A stretch of 29,994 nt of DNA from JALTBU01 sp964410645 (GTDB lineage: Bacteria > Campylobacterota > Campylobacteria > Campylobacterales > Nautiliaceae). Numbering within the stretch: position 1 is the stretch's first letter; the number at the start of each line of letters is the position of its first letter. Location: NCBI GenBank assembly GCA_964410645.1, contig CAYPHV010000017.1, positions 1-29,994 on the forward strand. Direction: 5' to 3'. The notes under the pieces were generated by a model. That model made no database searches. It saw nothing but the letters and a program-made list of their open reading frames with translations, and had not been told where the DNA came from. Of this stretch, positions 1-8,215 are shown piece by piece. Made by a program: the position numbers and the translations under genes.

Positions 1-218
1 ATCAAACATTGGTTCTCGGAGGTTTAATAACTAATGATAATACATTGAAAATAAACGGAGTTCCGGTATTAAAAGAAATACCTTTGGTTAAATATCTGTT
101 TTCTTCAAGGGAAAAAGTTACAAATAAAAAAGAATTGGTTTTTGTCATAACACCGCACATAATAGATTTTAAAAAACAAAAAACATTAAGGGATTTAGGA
201 TTTGGTCAGATTCATTAA
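1..218 (+). CDS. Secretin C-terminal fragment (type II secretion / type IV pilus outer-membrane channel)
   Basis: This is the last 72 or so codons of a gene that begins before the window; the reading frame is open from base 3. The visible end carries the conserved close of the secretin domain: a VLGGLI segment, then VPVLKEIPLVKYLF, then ELVFVITPHII. Secretins form the multimeric outer-membrane ring through which pili, DNA or proteins pass. The next gene, an ExeA/MshM-type ATPase overlapping by 17 bases, matches the order of MSHA pilus clusters (MshL-MshM) and of the Campylobacter transformation genes ctsD-ctsP. A role in a pilus or DNA-uptake machine is therefore likely. I cannot tell MshL, PilQ, GspD or CtsD apart from this fragment. 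The family call is firm; the subtype is inference. Confidence 0.85.
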   Translation, partial: QTLVLGGLITNDNTLKINGVPVLKEIPLVKYLFSSREKVTNKKELVFVITPHIIDFKKQKTLRDLGFGQIH

Positions 219-936
219 TGCTAAAGATTTGTTTAGGGATATAGTTGATGTAAACAATTATATTCCCCTGCCAACTTCAGAAAAAATAAAAATTGATTTA
301 ATTAACGCAATCGAACAAAAAGAAAAAATGATTCTTTTAACGGGCGCTGCGGGCAGTGGTAAAAGTCTATTATTAAAAAGTATTTATGAAGGGTTGAAAG
401 ATAAACATGTTTTTTTTATTTCTAACCCTTATTTAGAAGTTTCGTCAATGTTAAATGTTATAAAAGGTTTAGACATAAATGAGCATCATATTTTATTGTT
501 AGATGAGGCGCAGTTATTAACTCCTGAAATTTGGGAAAATTTAAGAATATATGCAGACAGGGGCAATATTACTATTGTTTTTGCCACTCATGATACGAAT
601 GTTAAAGAGCTTTTATCGAAAAAACATTTTAAAACCAGAATAAATTACATAATTCCCATGAAAAAAATTCCTAAAGATGAAATGAGAAGTTTTGTTTTAA
701 CTAAACTTTTGAAAAATAATTTTAATGAAATAGCTGGTATGCTTACCAAATCGAATTTTCATTTGATATATAAATATACAAACGGTTCCTTGAGAGCGAC
801 AAATCAATTAATGTATAAACTGCTGGATGTATTGGCATATTTTTATCAAAAAAATCCCGCTAAATTTTATTTAAATAAATTAGATAATAAGTATATATAT
901 TTATCAATTATGGATCTTAAGGCTATCAATGAATAG
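202..936 (+). CDS. ExeA/MshM/CtsP-like AAA ATPase of a pilus or DNA-uptake system
   Basis: This 244-residue ATPase has a Walker A motif GAAGSGKS at about residues 48-55 and a Walker B ILLLDEAQ at about 97-104. A sensor-like IVFATHD follows near 130. The layout matches the ExeA/GspA/MshM group, which assists secretin assembly or pilus function at the inner membrane, and CtsP of Campylobacter natural transformation. The start is a TTG at 202, placed 8 bases after an AAGGGA ribosome site at 188-193 and inside the end of the secretin gene; no in-frame ATG lies nearby. There is no peptidoglycan-binding domain or membrane segment of the kind seen in full ExeA, so it is the short form. Family confident; exact partner machine inferred from neighbours. 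Confidence 0.82.
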   Translation: MVRFINAKDLFRDIVDVNNYIPLPTSEKIKIDLINAIEQKEKMILLTGAAGSGKSLLLKSIYEGLKDKHVFFISNPYLEVSSMLNVIKGLDINEHHILLLDEAQLLTPEIWENLRIYADRGNITIVFATHDTNVKELLSKKHFKTRINYIIPMKKIPKDEMRSFVLTKLLKNNFNEIAGMLTKSNFHLIYKYTNGSLRATNQLMYKLLDVLAYFYQKNPAKFYLNKLDNKYIYLSIMDLKAINE

Positions 937-1663
937 ATATGATGAATTGGAAAAATTATATTATAAAAAAAAATTTAAAAAAATCTTTTTCTTTTTTTTA
1001 GTATTTATTATATTTGTTTTTATGATGTATTATTTTATAGCATATATAAAACCTTTTAAAAAGATTATTTTTAAAACAAAAAAAACAGTTTTGCAAAAAA
1101 AACAGAAACCAATAAAAGATGTTAACAATACGGTAAAGATAAAAAAAGAAATCAAAAAACATAATATGGCACATAAAAATATTCAAAAAGAAACAAATAA
1201 TCAATTAAAATTTATTTTGCCAGATATTAACAGCACAGCTGATATTAATAGTACTATCAAGCAAAATAAAAAAATTATTCAGAAAACTAAAACTATTCCT
1301 CAAAAAAAGTTAATTAAAAAAACGCCGAATACAACTGTTAATTTGAATAAAATAAAAATCATAGAAATATCAGTAAATGAAAAAGCATTAATAAAAAAAT
1401 ATAAAAAAGCCCCTAACTATGATTTGGCCATTATGATTTCCCAGGCTTATTTAAAAAAAAATAAATTATCACAAGCTCAAAATTGGGCGCTTAAAGCTAA
1501 TACGCTTAATGCAGATAAACCTGATAGCTGGATATTGTTTAGTGATATTTTAATAAAAAAGCATAATATCAAAAAAGCAAAAGAAATATTAAAAGCTTAT
1601 ATTAATTCTTACGGGCCTAATGATATAATAGATAAGAAACTAAGGAGTATTGATGAAAACTGA
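929..1663 (+). CDS. Membrane-anchored lysine-rich TPR protein of the secretin cluster (MshN/CtsX position)
   Basis: The product has 244 residues. A short basic N-terminus is followed by one strongly hydrophobic segment at about residues 20-42, so it is a type II membrane protein with most of its mass in the periplasm. Residues 45-150 are low-complexity and rich in Lys, Asn and Thr. The last 90 residues form two TPR-like helix pairs (AYLKKNKLSQAQNWALKA and SDILIKKHNIKKAKEILKAY). It overlaps the ATPase gene by 8 bases. A single-pass, TPR-tailed protein directly after the MshM-like ATPase is the position of MshN in MSHA clusters, and of the uncharacterised gene after ctsP in Campylobacter. I infer a scaffold or assembly role. 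Sequence similarity to either cannot be shown by eye. Confidence 0.6.
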   Translation: MNRYDELEKLYYKKKFKKIFFFFLVFIIFVFMMYYFIAYIKPFKKIIFKTKKTVLQKKQKPIKDVNNTVKIKKEIKKHNMAHKNIQKETNNQLKFILPDINSTADINSTIKQNKKIIQKTKTIPQKKLIKKTPNTTVNLNKIKIIEISVNEKALIKKYKKAPNYDLAIMISQAYLKKNKLSQAQNWALKANTLNADKPDSWILFSDILIKKHNIKKAKEILKAYINSYGPNDIIDKKLRSIDEN

Positions 1664-2438
1664 TATTTTAGCCCAGATAAGAACACTTCCGCCTCTTTCC
1701 AAAAGTGTTTTAGAAGTCCAACAAATTGCAAATGACCCTAATTCGTCTATCAGAGATTTGATAAAAATTATCAAACAGGATCCTATGCTAACTAGCAATT
1801 TGCTCAAAGCGGCAAATTCTCCCTTATATGGCTTTTCAAAACAAATAAAAACAATTGACAGGGCTGTATCATTGTTTGGAATGGCAACTGTCAAAGGTTT
1901 TGTTCTTTCTTTTACTATAAGAAATACATTAAAATTTAATTTAAGTGCGTATGGAATTAGCGAGGATCGTTTCCATGATATTGCAACATACAGAAATGCT
2001 TTGGCAATCAATTGGTACAGGTTGCAAAGAACTAAACTTGATATTATTTCAACCGATTCTTCTTTAATTGATATTGGAGCGGTAATAATCTCTTTATATT
2101 TAATAATTATTCATAAAGACAGAGAGTTTAATAATAAATTGACCATAGAAAACAGGTATAAATTAGAAAAAGAATATGTAGGAATGACAACGTCTGAAAT
2201 TACAGCAGAAATTTTTGAACATTGGCATTTTTCTAAGGATTTAATTAATCCGTTAATTCATATTGACAGTCCAAACGATGAATTTTCCGCTGTTATGAAT
2301 GTTTTAAGGACAATTTTTAATATGTTAGAATCAGATGATAAAAAAAATATTGATAATGCCATTAAAAAAGCAAAGCAATATAAATTAGACGTTGAAAATT
2401 TAAAAGCAGCGATCGAACTTGTTAAAGAAAATATTTGA
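1653..2438 (+). CDS. HDOD domain protein
   Basis: The protein is 261 residues counted from the ATG at 1653. That start sits 5 bases after an AAGGAG site at 1642-1647, so it is preferred over the in-frame TTG just before it. Residues 1-200 show the HDOD pattern: a LPPLSKSVLEVQQI opening, then IIKQDPMLTSNLLKAANSPLYG, then IDRAVSLFGMATVKGFVLS. HDOD domains are catalytically inactive relatives of HD phosphohydrolases and act in signalling, often with c-di-GMP or motility proteins. No receiver, GGDEF or EAL domain is attached. The 3' end overlaps the next gene by 4 bases, so it is probably co-transcribed with the secretin genes and rnr. Its specific role is unknown. Confidence 0.8.
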   Translation: MKTDILAQIRTLPPLSKSVLEVQQIANDPNSSIRDLIKIIKQDPMLTSNLLKAANSPLYGFSKQIKTIDRAVSLFGMATVKGFVLSFTIRNTLKFNLSAYGISEDRFHDIATYRNALAINWYRLQRTKLDIISTDSSLIDIGAVIISLYLIIIHKDREFNNKLTIENRYKLEKEYVGMTTSEITAEIFEHWHFSKDLINPLIHIDSPNDEFSAVMNVLRTIFNMLESDDKKNIDNAIKKAKQYKLDVENLKAAIELVKENI

Positions 2439-4375
2439 AAGAATTTGTATATAAATTAGTCCAGGGAATAGAAAAAAAAGATATTCCAAGGAACAAAAAA
2501 AAGATTATTAAAGATTTGACTTTTTTAGGTATTGTATCCAATAAAAACATTATAAAATTGAAATCAAAATATCGAATAGGAAAAATTGAAATAACAAAAA
2601 AAGGTTATGGATTTTTAATCCCAATTGGTGTTAAAGAAAAAGATTATTTAGTAGAAGAGCATTATTTAAACGGAGCAAATAAAGGTGATTTAGTTGTTTG
2701 TGAAAAACTTTTCAAAAAGGGCAGGCCAAAAGTAAAAGTTATTTATATCTTGGAAAAAGAATTTGCATCCATTGTTGTATATTTAACTTACGAATTTAAA
2801 AATGGTAAAAAAGTTCCGATTCTTAAAAATATAAAAACAGACCAGCCAATTCTTATAAATGAAAAAAAGAAAATATTTAAAAAATTGCCTGAAGGCGCTG
2901 TGTTTAAGGTAAATAATTATACATTAAAAATAGAAGAAGTTTTGGGAGTTTTAGATGATCCACTGGTAGATGAAAAAATATCGCTTGCTTTATACAATAA
3001 ACAAGAAAATTTTTCTAAAAAAGCTATTCAAGAAGCCGGAGCATTTGGAAAATATATTGATAAAAATATGTATCCGGATAGGGTTAATCTAAGTGATTTA
3101 TCGTTTTGTACAATAGACCCTGCAACAGCCAAAGACCATGACGATGCCATTTATTTTGACAAAGAAAAAAATATACTTTATGTGGCAATAGCGGATGTCA
3201 GTGAATATGTTTTTTTTAAAGGAAGTATAGATAAAATTGCAAAACAGAGAGGATTTAGTATATATTTCCCCCATAAATCTGTTCCAATGCTTCCGATGGA
3301 ACTTAGTGAAAATATATGTTCGCTTAAAGAAAATGAAGACAGGCTTGCTTTTATTTTTAAAATAACTTTAAGCAAACAAAACGAAGTTGTAAAAGAAGAG
3401 CTGATCGAAGGAATTATCAATTCAAAAAGAAAATATTCTTATGATAAAATTGATGAATTTTTACAGGGAAATTTTAAAAACCGTGATGAAATTGATAAAA
3501 ACATTTTAAAATGGCTTATACCTTTATGGGAAAAAATTAAACAAATCAGAATAGAAAGATTAAAAACAGGTTTGGATTTTGAAAGTGATGAAATAAGGAT
3601 GGAATTGGGAGAGGAGGGTATGATCAAAAATATTTCTTTGGAAAAAGAGACTCCTTCTCATCAATTAATAGAAGATTGTATGCTTTTGGCTAATAAAGCG
3701 GCAGCTAAAATAATTGATTTTGGTATATTTAGAGTCCACGAAAAACCTTCTCAGACTAGCATAGAGGAGTTATATAATGAGCTTAAAAGTTTAGGTATTG
3801 AAGTAAATAAAAATGAGAAAAATTTTGTAAATATAATAAAAGATATTCAAAAACAAGCCGAAAGCTTAAGTATTAAACCATTTGTGGATAAGCTGATTAT
3901 CCGTTCTCAGCGGCAGGCAAGATATAATGCTACAAGTATTCCTCATTTTGCCCTGGGATTTGACAGATATACCCATTTTACATCTCCTATTAGAAGATAT
4001 TCGGATTTGACGCTTCATAGAATTTTGAAAGCAACTCTCAAAAATGATCAAAAAATGCTCAGATTTATTTTGAAGAATGTGGAAGCTCTGGTTGTAAAGC
4101 TTAGTGAACTTGAAAGAGAAGCTATGAAAGTGGAATGGGATTTTTATGACAGAAAATATGCAAGATATGCTTCTAAAAATATAGGTAAAACTTACAAAGG
4201 CGTAATTGAAGATCCTCATATTCCTCCAATTGCAAAAATTATAGAAGATAAACTATTGGGAGCAAGAATATTTATAAAAACAAATAAAAAATTTAATTTA
4301 TTTGAAAAAGTTAATATAAAAATTGTAAATTCAAATATAGCAAGCGCTAGAATAAGAGGAAAAGTAGTAAATTAA
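2435..4375 (+). CDS. rnr: Ribonuclease R (RNase II/R family 3'-5' exoribonuclease)
   Basis: RNase R processively degrades RNA, including structured RNA, from the 3' end and is a main exonuclease in Campylobacterota. This 646-residue protein has a cold-shock-like region at about 45-170. The RNB catalytic domain follows from about 220, with the metal-binding set DPATAKDHDD (D228, D234, D236, D237), and its late signature is FTSPIRRYSDLTLHR. The C-terminal S1-like segment (from about 580) is poorly conserved and short, so RNA binding there may differ from the E. coli enzyme. That enzyme is much longer, at over 800 residues. The start is a TTG overlapping the previous stop (TTGA), a typical coupling junction; no nearby ATG fits. 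holA follows with no gap. Confidence 0.9.
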   Translation: MKEFVYKLVQGIEKKDIPRNKKKIIKDLTFLGIVSNKNIIKLKSKYRIGKIEITKKGYGFLIPIGVKEKDYLVEEHYLNGANKGDLVVCEKLFKKGRPKVKVIYILEKEFASIVVYLTYEFKNGKKVPILKNIKTDQPILINEKKKIFKKLPEGAVFKVNNYTLKIEEVLGVLDDPLVDEKISLALYNKQENFSKKAIQEAGAFGKYIDKNMYPDRVNLSDLSFCTIDPATAKDHDDAIYFDKEKNILYVAIADVSEYVFFKGSIDKIAKQRGFSIYFPHKSVPMLPMELSENICSLKENEDRLAFIFKITLSKQNEVVKEELIEGIINSKRKYSYDKIDEFLQGNFKNRDEIDKNILKWLIPLWEKIKQIRIERLKTGLDFESDEIRMELGEEGMIKNISLEKETPSHQLIEDCMLLANKAAAKIIDFGIFRVHEKPSQTSIEELYNELKSLGIEVNKNEKNFVNIIKDIQKQAESLSIKPFVDKLIIRSQRQARYNATSIPHFALGFDRYTHFTSPIRRYSDLTLHRILKATLKNDQKMLRFILKNVEALVVKLSELEREAMKVEWDFYDRKYARYASKNIGKTYKGVIEDPHIPPIAKIIEDKLLGARIFIKTNKKFNLFEKVNIKIVNSNIASARIRGKVVN

Positions 4376-5287
4376 ATGTATAAAAATGAATTTGATAAAT
4401 TAAATGAATTACCGAATTATGTTGTGTTTTATGGCAACGAATTTTATTTATACCAATATGAAAAAAAAATAATAAAACAATTTGAAAAAGCAAATATTTT
4501 AAAAATGTATTATGATGAATTTGATTTTGAAAAGGCAAAAATACATTTAAAAGAACAGTCTTTATTCGGTGGAAAAAGTGTTTTGATATTGAAAAGTAAT
4601 AAATTTCCTCCTAATTTTAATAAACTTGTTAAAAAAATGAATAATTCTTATTTGTTTTTCTTTTATTATGGAAATAAAATTCCCAAAGTTAAATATTATG
4701 TCAGGTTTTTTAAGCCTGATATAAAAGATATGTTTTTGTTTATTGATGAAAAATCAAAAATGCTTGGAATAAACATAGATAAAGAAGCAAAGATGTTTTT
4801 AATCAAAAGTGTAGAAGAAATTTTTATCGAAAAAGAATTAGAAAAACTTTCTTTATATTCCAAAAATATTACGTTAAATGATGTTAAAGAATTGGTTTTT
4901 TTATACAAAGAAGATACATTCGAGGATGTAATAGTTTTAATACTAAAAGGCGGAGAATTTGAAGATAAACTTCAGAATTTATTAAAAAAGGTTGATTTGA
5001 AAAGATTTCTGTCTGCAATTACAAGATACATTAAAGATTTATACAAATATAATTTATATATAAAAAAGACAGGAAATTCATCATTAAAAGGATTGTTAGG
5101 ATATCAGCTGCCGTTTAATATGGAAAAGCAAAGAGTGGCTTTGGCCGTTAAATTTAAAGAAAAAGATTATTATATTTTATTAAAAAATATGCTTGCGTTT
5201 GAGCTTGAAATGAGAAGCGGTGATGCAATTATAGAGAGTGTTTTTCTTGAAGCTATTGCATTTTTGAAAACTTTTAACTCTTTTTAA
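4376..5287 (+). CDS. holA: DNA polymerase III delta subunit
   Basis: HolA is the clamp-loader subunit that opens the beta sliding clamp. The 303-residue product shows the divergent but recognisable delta pattern. There is an N-terminal YVVFYGNEFYLYQYEKKII segment in the place of the nucleotide-binding fold, a SLFGGKSVLILKSNK strand-turn typical of delta, and helical collar-type sequence after residue 210 (FLSAITRYIKDLYKYNLY). Delta does not hydrolyse ATP, so the lack of a Walker motif is expected. The ATG directly follows the rnr stop codon. The rnr-holA order matches Campylobacter, which supports the call. The end overlaps the convergent cysteine-rich gene by 14 bases. Confidence 0.82.
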   Translation: MYKNEFDKLNELPNYVVFYGNEFYLYQYEKKIIKQFEKANILKMYYDEFDFEKAKIHLKEQSLFGGKSVLILKSNKFPPNFNKLVKKMNNSYLFFFYYGNKIPKVKYYVRFFKPDIKDMFLFIDEKSKMLGINIDKEAKMFLIKSVEEIFIEKELEKLSLYSKNITLNDVKELVFLYKEDTFEDVIVLILKGGEFEDKLQNLLKKVDLKRFLSAITRYIKDLYKYNLYIKKTGNSSLKGLLGYQLPFNMEKQRVALAVKFKEKDYYILLKNMLAFELEMRSGDAIIESVFLEAIAFLKTFNSF

Positions 5288-5782
5288 ATATCTTTTTTAC
5301 TCTTTTAATTGCTTTACTGAGGCCCAGTTTCATACCTGAATATCTCATAAGTTTTGCCATTTGTCTGTATCTGCTTTTTTCATAGCATGGGTTTGGACAT
5401 TTTCTACATCTGGGTTTTGGNNNNNNNNNNNNNNNNNNNNNNNNNNNNNNNNNNNNNNNNNNNNNNNNNNNNNNNNNNNNNNNNNNNNNNNNNNNNNNNN
5501 NNNNNNNNNNNNNNNNNNNNTGTATCTGCTTTTTTCATAGCATGGGTTTGGACATTTTCTACATCTGGGTTTTGGTTCGTTTGGGCAGTTTTTGAGTCTG
5601 TCTATTGCATAACTTAGTAAATTGTGGCATTCATTGCATAAAGAAATTTCAAATGAAAAAGATAAATCTTTATACTTTATATTATATTGTTTGTTAAATT
5701 GGTTTGTGTGCTTATCATTACAGTATATCGGAAAGAATTTTTGAAGGGTCTCAATTTCTGCTTTAAATTTTTCTTCTTTCAT
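5274..5782 (-). CDS. YgbA-type (nitrous oxide-stimulated promoter family) cysteine-rich protein, interrupted by an assembly gap
   Basis: The frame is interrupted by 100 undetermined bases (5421-5520), and the 55 bases on each side of the gap are identical (5366-5420 and 5521-5575). If one copy plus the gap is removed, 155 bases in all, the frame runs cleanly from the ATG at 5782 to a TAA at 5274-5276 and gives 117 residues. Conserved features are C21 and H25, then LCNECHNLLSYAIDRL (C49, C52), C66, C74, C77 and C81 in CRKCPNPCY, and an MRYSG motif near the end. These match the YgbA family, whose E. coli member is NsrR-controlled and tied to nitric oxide stress. The cysteines suggest metal or Fe-S binding, which is inference. 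Its 3' end overlaps holA by 14 bases; a good AAAAAGG site precedes the ATG. Confidence 0.78.
5421..5520. other. Assembly gap (100 N)
   Basis: Exactly 100 undetermined bases are flanked by two identical 55-base copies, at 5366-5420 and 5521-5575. Removing the gap and one copy restores an intact reading frame for the surrounding gene. The gap is therefore most likely a scaffolding placeholder between two contigs that in fact overlap, not missing sequence. Confidence 0.9.
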
Positions 5783-5796
5783 TTTTTACCTTTTTA

Positions 5797-5810
5797 TTTA
5801 TTCTAATAAA
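5797..5810 (-). promoter_or_regulatory. Possible promoter with palindrome upstream of the YgbA-type gene
   Basis: On the minus strand, TAGAAT (5805 down to 5800) could serve as a -10 box about 18 bases before the start codon. It lies inside a perfect 14-base inverted repeat, TTTATTAGAATAAA on the minus strand. A palindrome over a -10 could be an operator for a stress regulator. In DNA this AT-rich such repeats are common by chance, so support is weak. Confidence 0.25.
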
Positions 5811-5824
5811 AAGTTTTGAATACA

Positions 5825-6295
5825 TCATTGATTTATATCAATAAAAGTATCGTAATTTTGTCTGATTGCTTCATAAAGAATTATACCGGTGCTTACCGCC
5901 AAATTTAGACTTCTTCCTTTTTTTGTCATAGGTATTGTGCCACATTTGTTTTTGTATTTATTTAAAATATTTTCATCAATTCCTCTTGTCTCGCTTCCAA
6001 ATATTATATAATCGCCAGGAATGTATTTATGCCTAAAATAAGGCGTTTTTACTTTAGTGGTTGCAAAATGGCATTTGTCAATATCGATACTTTTTAAAAA
6101 AATGTCAACATTTTCCCATACTTTTAGATCCAGTCTGTTCCAATAATCAAGTCCGGCTCTTTTAACTGCTTTGTCGCTTATGCAAAAGCCTATCGGTTTT
6201 ACAATATGAAGTTTTGCTCCGGCATTTACACATAATCTTCCGATATTTCCAGTATTTGGTGGTATTTGAGGATTGAAAAGAACTATATTAAACAT
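5825..6295 (-). CDS. trmL: tRNA (cytidine/uridine-2'-O)-methyltransferase TrmL
   Basis: TrmL methylates the 2'-OH of the wobble nucleotide of tRNA-Leu using S-adenosylmethionine. The 156-residue size is normal for this minimal SPOUT methyltransferase. All three family motifs are visible: NPQIPPNTGNIGRLC at residues 8-22, FGSETRGI near 99-106, and IPMTKKGRSLNLAVSTGIILYEA close to the C-terminus, which forms the knotted cofactor site. The ATG at 6295 has an AAAAAGG site upstream. The gene lies 19 bases after purU on the same strand and is probably the last or next-to-last gene of the leuD-to-trmL run. Confidence 0.92.
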   Translation of the reverse strand: MFNIVLFNPQIPPNTGNIGRLCVNAGAKLHIVKPIGFCISDKAVKRAGLDYWNRLDLKVWENVDIFLKSIDIDKCHFATTKVKTPYFRHKYIPGDYIIFGSETRGIDENILNKYKNKCGTIPMTKKGRSLNLAVSTGIILYEAIRQNYDTFIDINQ

Positions 6296-6314
6296 TTATT
6301 TTACCTTTTTGATA

Positions 6315-7142
6315 TTAAAGCAGTATTGTTTTATTGGCATATACAAAAATCCTGTCTTCAATTGCTTTTTTTATGGCTCTGCCTAATACTATTTTTTCAA
6401 TATCTCTGCCTTGAATTCTCATCTCTTTCCAACTCATTTCATGGTTTACCCTGATTATGTCTTGTTCAATTATAGGCCCGTCATCAAGATTGTTATTTAT
6501 AAAATGTGCAGTTGCCCCTATTATTTTTACGCCTCTGTCATATGCCTGTTTATACGGATTTGCCCCTATAAAAGCAGGAAGGAACGAATGATGAATATTT
6601 ATAATTTTATTCGGAAAATTTTCTACAAAATTGGGTGTTAGTATTCTCATATATTTGGCTAAAATAATTAAATCGGGATTGGTCGGTTTAATTATTTTTA
6701 ACATTTCATTTTCATGCTGGGTTCTTGTTTTGTTTTCAGCCGGTATATAATAAAAAGGAATATTAAATTTTTCCGTTAAATCTTTTAAATTTTTCCTATT
6801 TGCGATTACCCCTGATATTTCAACGTTTAAATCGCCTGAATAATGCTTTATTAAAATATCTCCCAATGCATGGGCTTCTTTGGTGGCCAGTAAGAAAATT
6901 CTTTTTTTTCTTTTTTTATAAATTTTTATTTCAGCACAAGAAATTTCTTTTAAAAGATCTTTTTTTAATTTTTCTTTATCAATCTTTCCTGTAATGACTG
7001 CACGAAAAAAAAATTTATTATTTTCTTTGTCTACAAATTCCTGCTGAGTTTCAATATTAAAATCATTATCGAATAAAATTTTAGAAATTTTGAAAATAAG
7101 CCCTTTTCTGTCATCGCAGGTTATTAAAAGAGTATATTCCAT
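6315..7142 (-). CDS. purU: Formyltetrahydrofolate deformylase
   Basis: PurU hydrolyses 10-formyl-tetrahydrofolate to formate and tetrahydrofolate, balancing the one-carbon pool. The 275-residue product has an N-terminal ACT regulatory domain (residues 2-80, opening with YTLLITCDDRKGLIFKIS). A formyltransferase fold follows from about 85, with IINIHHSFLPAFIGANPYKQA and GATAHFINNNLDDGPII containing the catalytic Asn/His/Asp set. The ACT domain begins at residue 2, so the ATG at 7142 must be right even though it lies 32 bases inside the cca gene. An AAGGA site upstream supports it. The cca-purU pairing is also found in Campylobacter. Confidence 0.93.
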   Translation of the reverse strand: MEYTLLITCDDRKGLIFKISKILFDNDFNIETQQEFVDKENNKFFFRAVITGKIDKEKLKKDLLKEISCAEIKIYKKRKKRIFLLATKEAHALGDILIKHYSGDLNVEISGVIANRKNLKDLTEKFNIPFYYIPAENKTRTQHENEMLKIIKPTNPDLIILAKYMRILTPNFVENFPNKIINIHHSFLPAFIGANPYKQAYDRGVKIIGATAHFINNNLDDGPIIEQDIIRVNHEMSWKEMRIQGRDIEKIVLGRAIKKAIEDRIFVYANKTILL

Positions 7143-8214
7143 TTACATCCTTTTTTTTAAATATTACAATTTTATCATAGTTTTTTATCTCTTGAAGAAT
7201 TGAAATTTTGGGATTTTGAATATTAATGTTTTTAGGTTTGTATTTTTTAATCCATAAGTTATTTTTTTTAATCCAGTTTTTGCAGCAGTTATTGTTTAAA
7301 ACGCTAAATAGTTTGAGCGGATATTTAAGGCTTAAAGCATATAAAAATCTATTTGTTACGATTTTGGGGCATTTTTTTGTGTTTATTTCCCTTTTTAAAT
7401 AATTGGGCATATTTAATGCTTTTGTAATTTTTTCGAGTTTTATATGCTTATAATTTTTTAAATGATAAAAAAAATAACTTTCCAAAGGATTTAATTTATA
7501 TATTTTGGATAAATAAAAAAAATCTTGTTTTTTAAAAGTAAGCTGAAAAAGCTTTTTTGCGATTCCCAAAACAATGAAATAATAAAATCCGTAATATAAA
7601 TAATTTGACTTGAACATTTTTTTAAATTCATTATATATTCTTTCAGGGGGTAAATCGTTTATATTTATTTTGGTGCACAGTTTAACTGTTTCTTTTGCTA
7701 TTTTAAATTTAAATCTGCTTGCAAATTGCATTGCTCTGAAAACTCTTAAAGAATCTTCTACAAATGTGTTATCATCGATATGACGTATAATTCTATTTTT
7801 AATATCCCGAATCCCTCCCCAAAAATCTAAAATTTGATTTGTATAAATATTTTTCATTAAGGCGTTCATGGTAAAATCGCGTCTTTTAGAAGCTGTTTTT
7901 TCGTCTTGAGTCAAGCTTACTTTGAATCCTTTATGTCCTTTTGAAATCTTAATTTCAGTTCTTGGCAAAGAAATATCGAAATTTTCCCATTTATATACAA
8001 AAAATTTTTTACCAACACCTTTTGCGCCTAATTTTTTCATAATTTCAGTGAATTTTGCCGGTGTTATGTCATAAACTTCCAAATCTGTGTCATTTGGTGT
8101 TTTGTTTATTATTTCATCTCTTACACATCCTCCGACTAAATATACCCGTTTGCTAAAAGGGGAAAAAGTTTTTTTTAAATATTCTAAATTTTTATTTATT
8201 TTTTTGCCATTCAA
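7111..8214 (-). CDS. cca: CCA tRNA nucleotidyltransferase (class II, CCA-adding enzyme)
   Basis: The enzyme adds or repairs the 3' CCA end of tRNAs from CTP and ATP without a template. The 367-residue product shows the class II nucleotidyltransferase signature YLVGGCVRDEII (residues 25-36), the metal-binding NDTDLEVYD (D42 and D44) and RRDFTMNALM (111-120). The B/A-selection region follows, with RHIDDNTFVEDSLRVFRAMQFASRF. No HD phosphohydrolase domain is attached. The C-terminal third is Lys/Asn-rich and divergent. The start is a TTG one base after the stop of the upstream CiaD-like gene; no suitable ATG exists before the GG-VRD motif. A poly(A) polymerase role cannot be excluded by eye, but with a single copy seen, CCA addition is the likely job. 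Confidence 0.88.
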   Translation of the reverse strand: MNGKKINKNLEYLKKTFSPFSKRVYLVGGCVRDEIINKTPNDTDLEVYDITPAKFTEIMKKLGAKGVGKKFFVYKWENFDISLPRTEIKISKGHKGFKVSLTQDEKTASKRRDFTMNALMKNIYTNQILDFWGGIRDIKNRIIRHIDDNTFVEDSLRVFRAMQFASRFKFKIAKETVKLCTKININDLPPERIYNEFKKMFKSNYLYYGFYYFIVLGIAKKLFQLTFKKQDFFYLSKIYKLNPLESYFFYHLKNYKHIKLEKITKALNMPNYLKREINTKKCPKIVTNRFLYALSLKYPLKLFSVLNNNCCKNWIKKNNLWIKKYKPKNINIQNPKISILQEIKNYDKIVIFKKKDVNGIYSFNNLR

Positions 8215-8215
8215 T

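Noticed and set aside
5366..5575. Two 55-base direct repeats with a spacer-like interval, at first sight a duplication or repeat array
   Set aside because: The interval is only N and the frame is restored by removing one copy, so it is an assembly artefact rather than a biological repeat.
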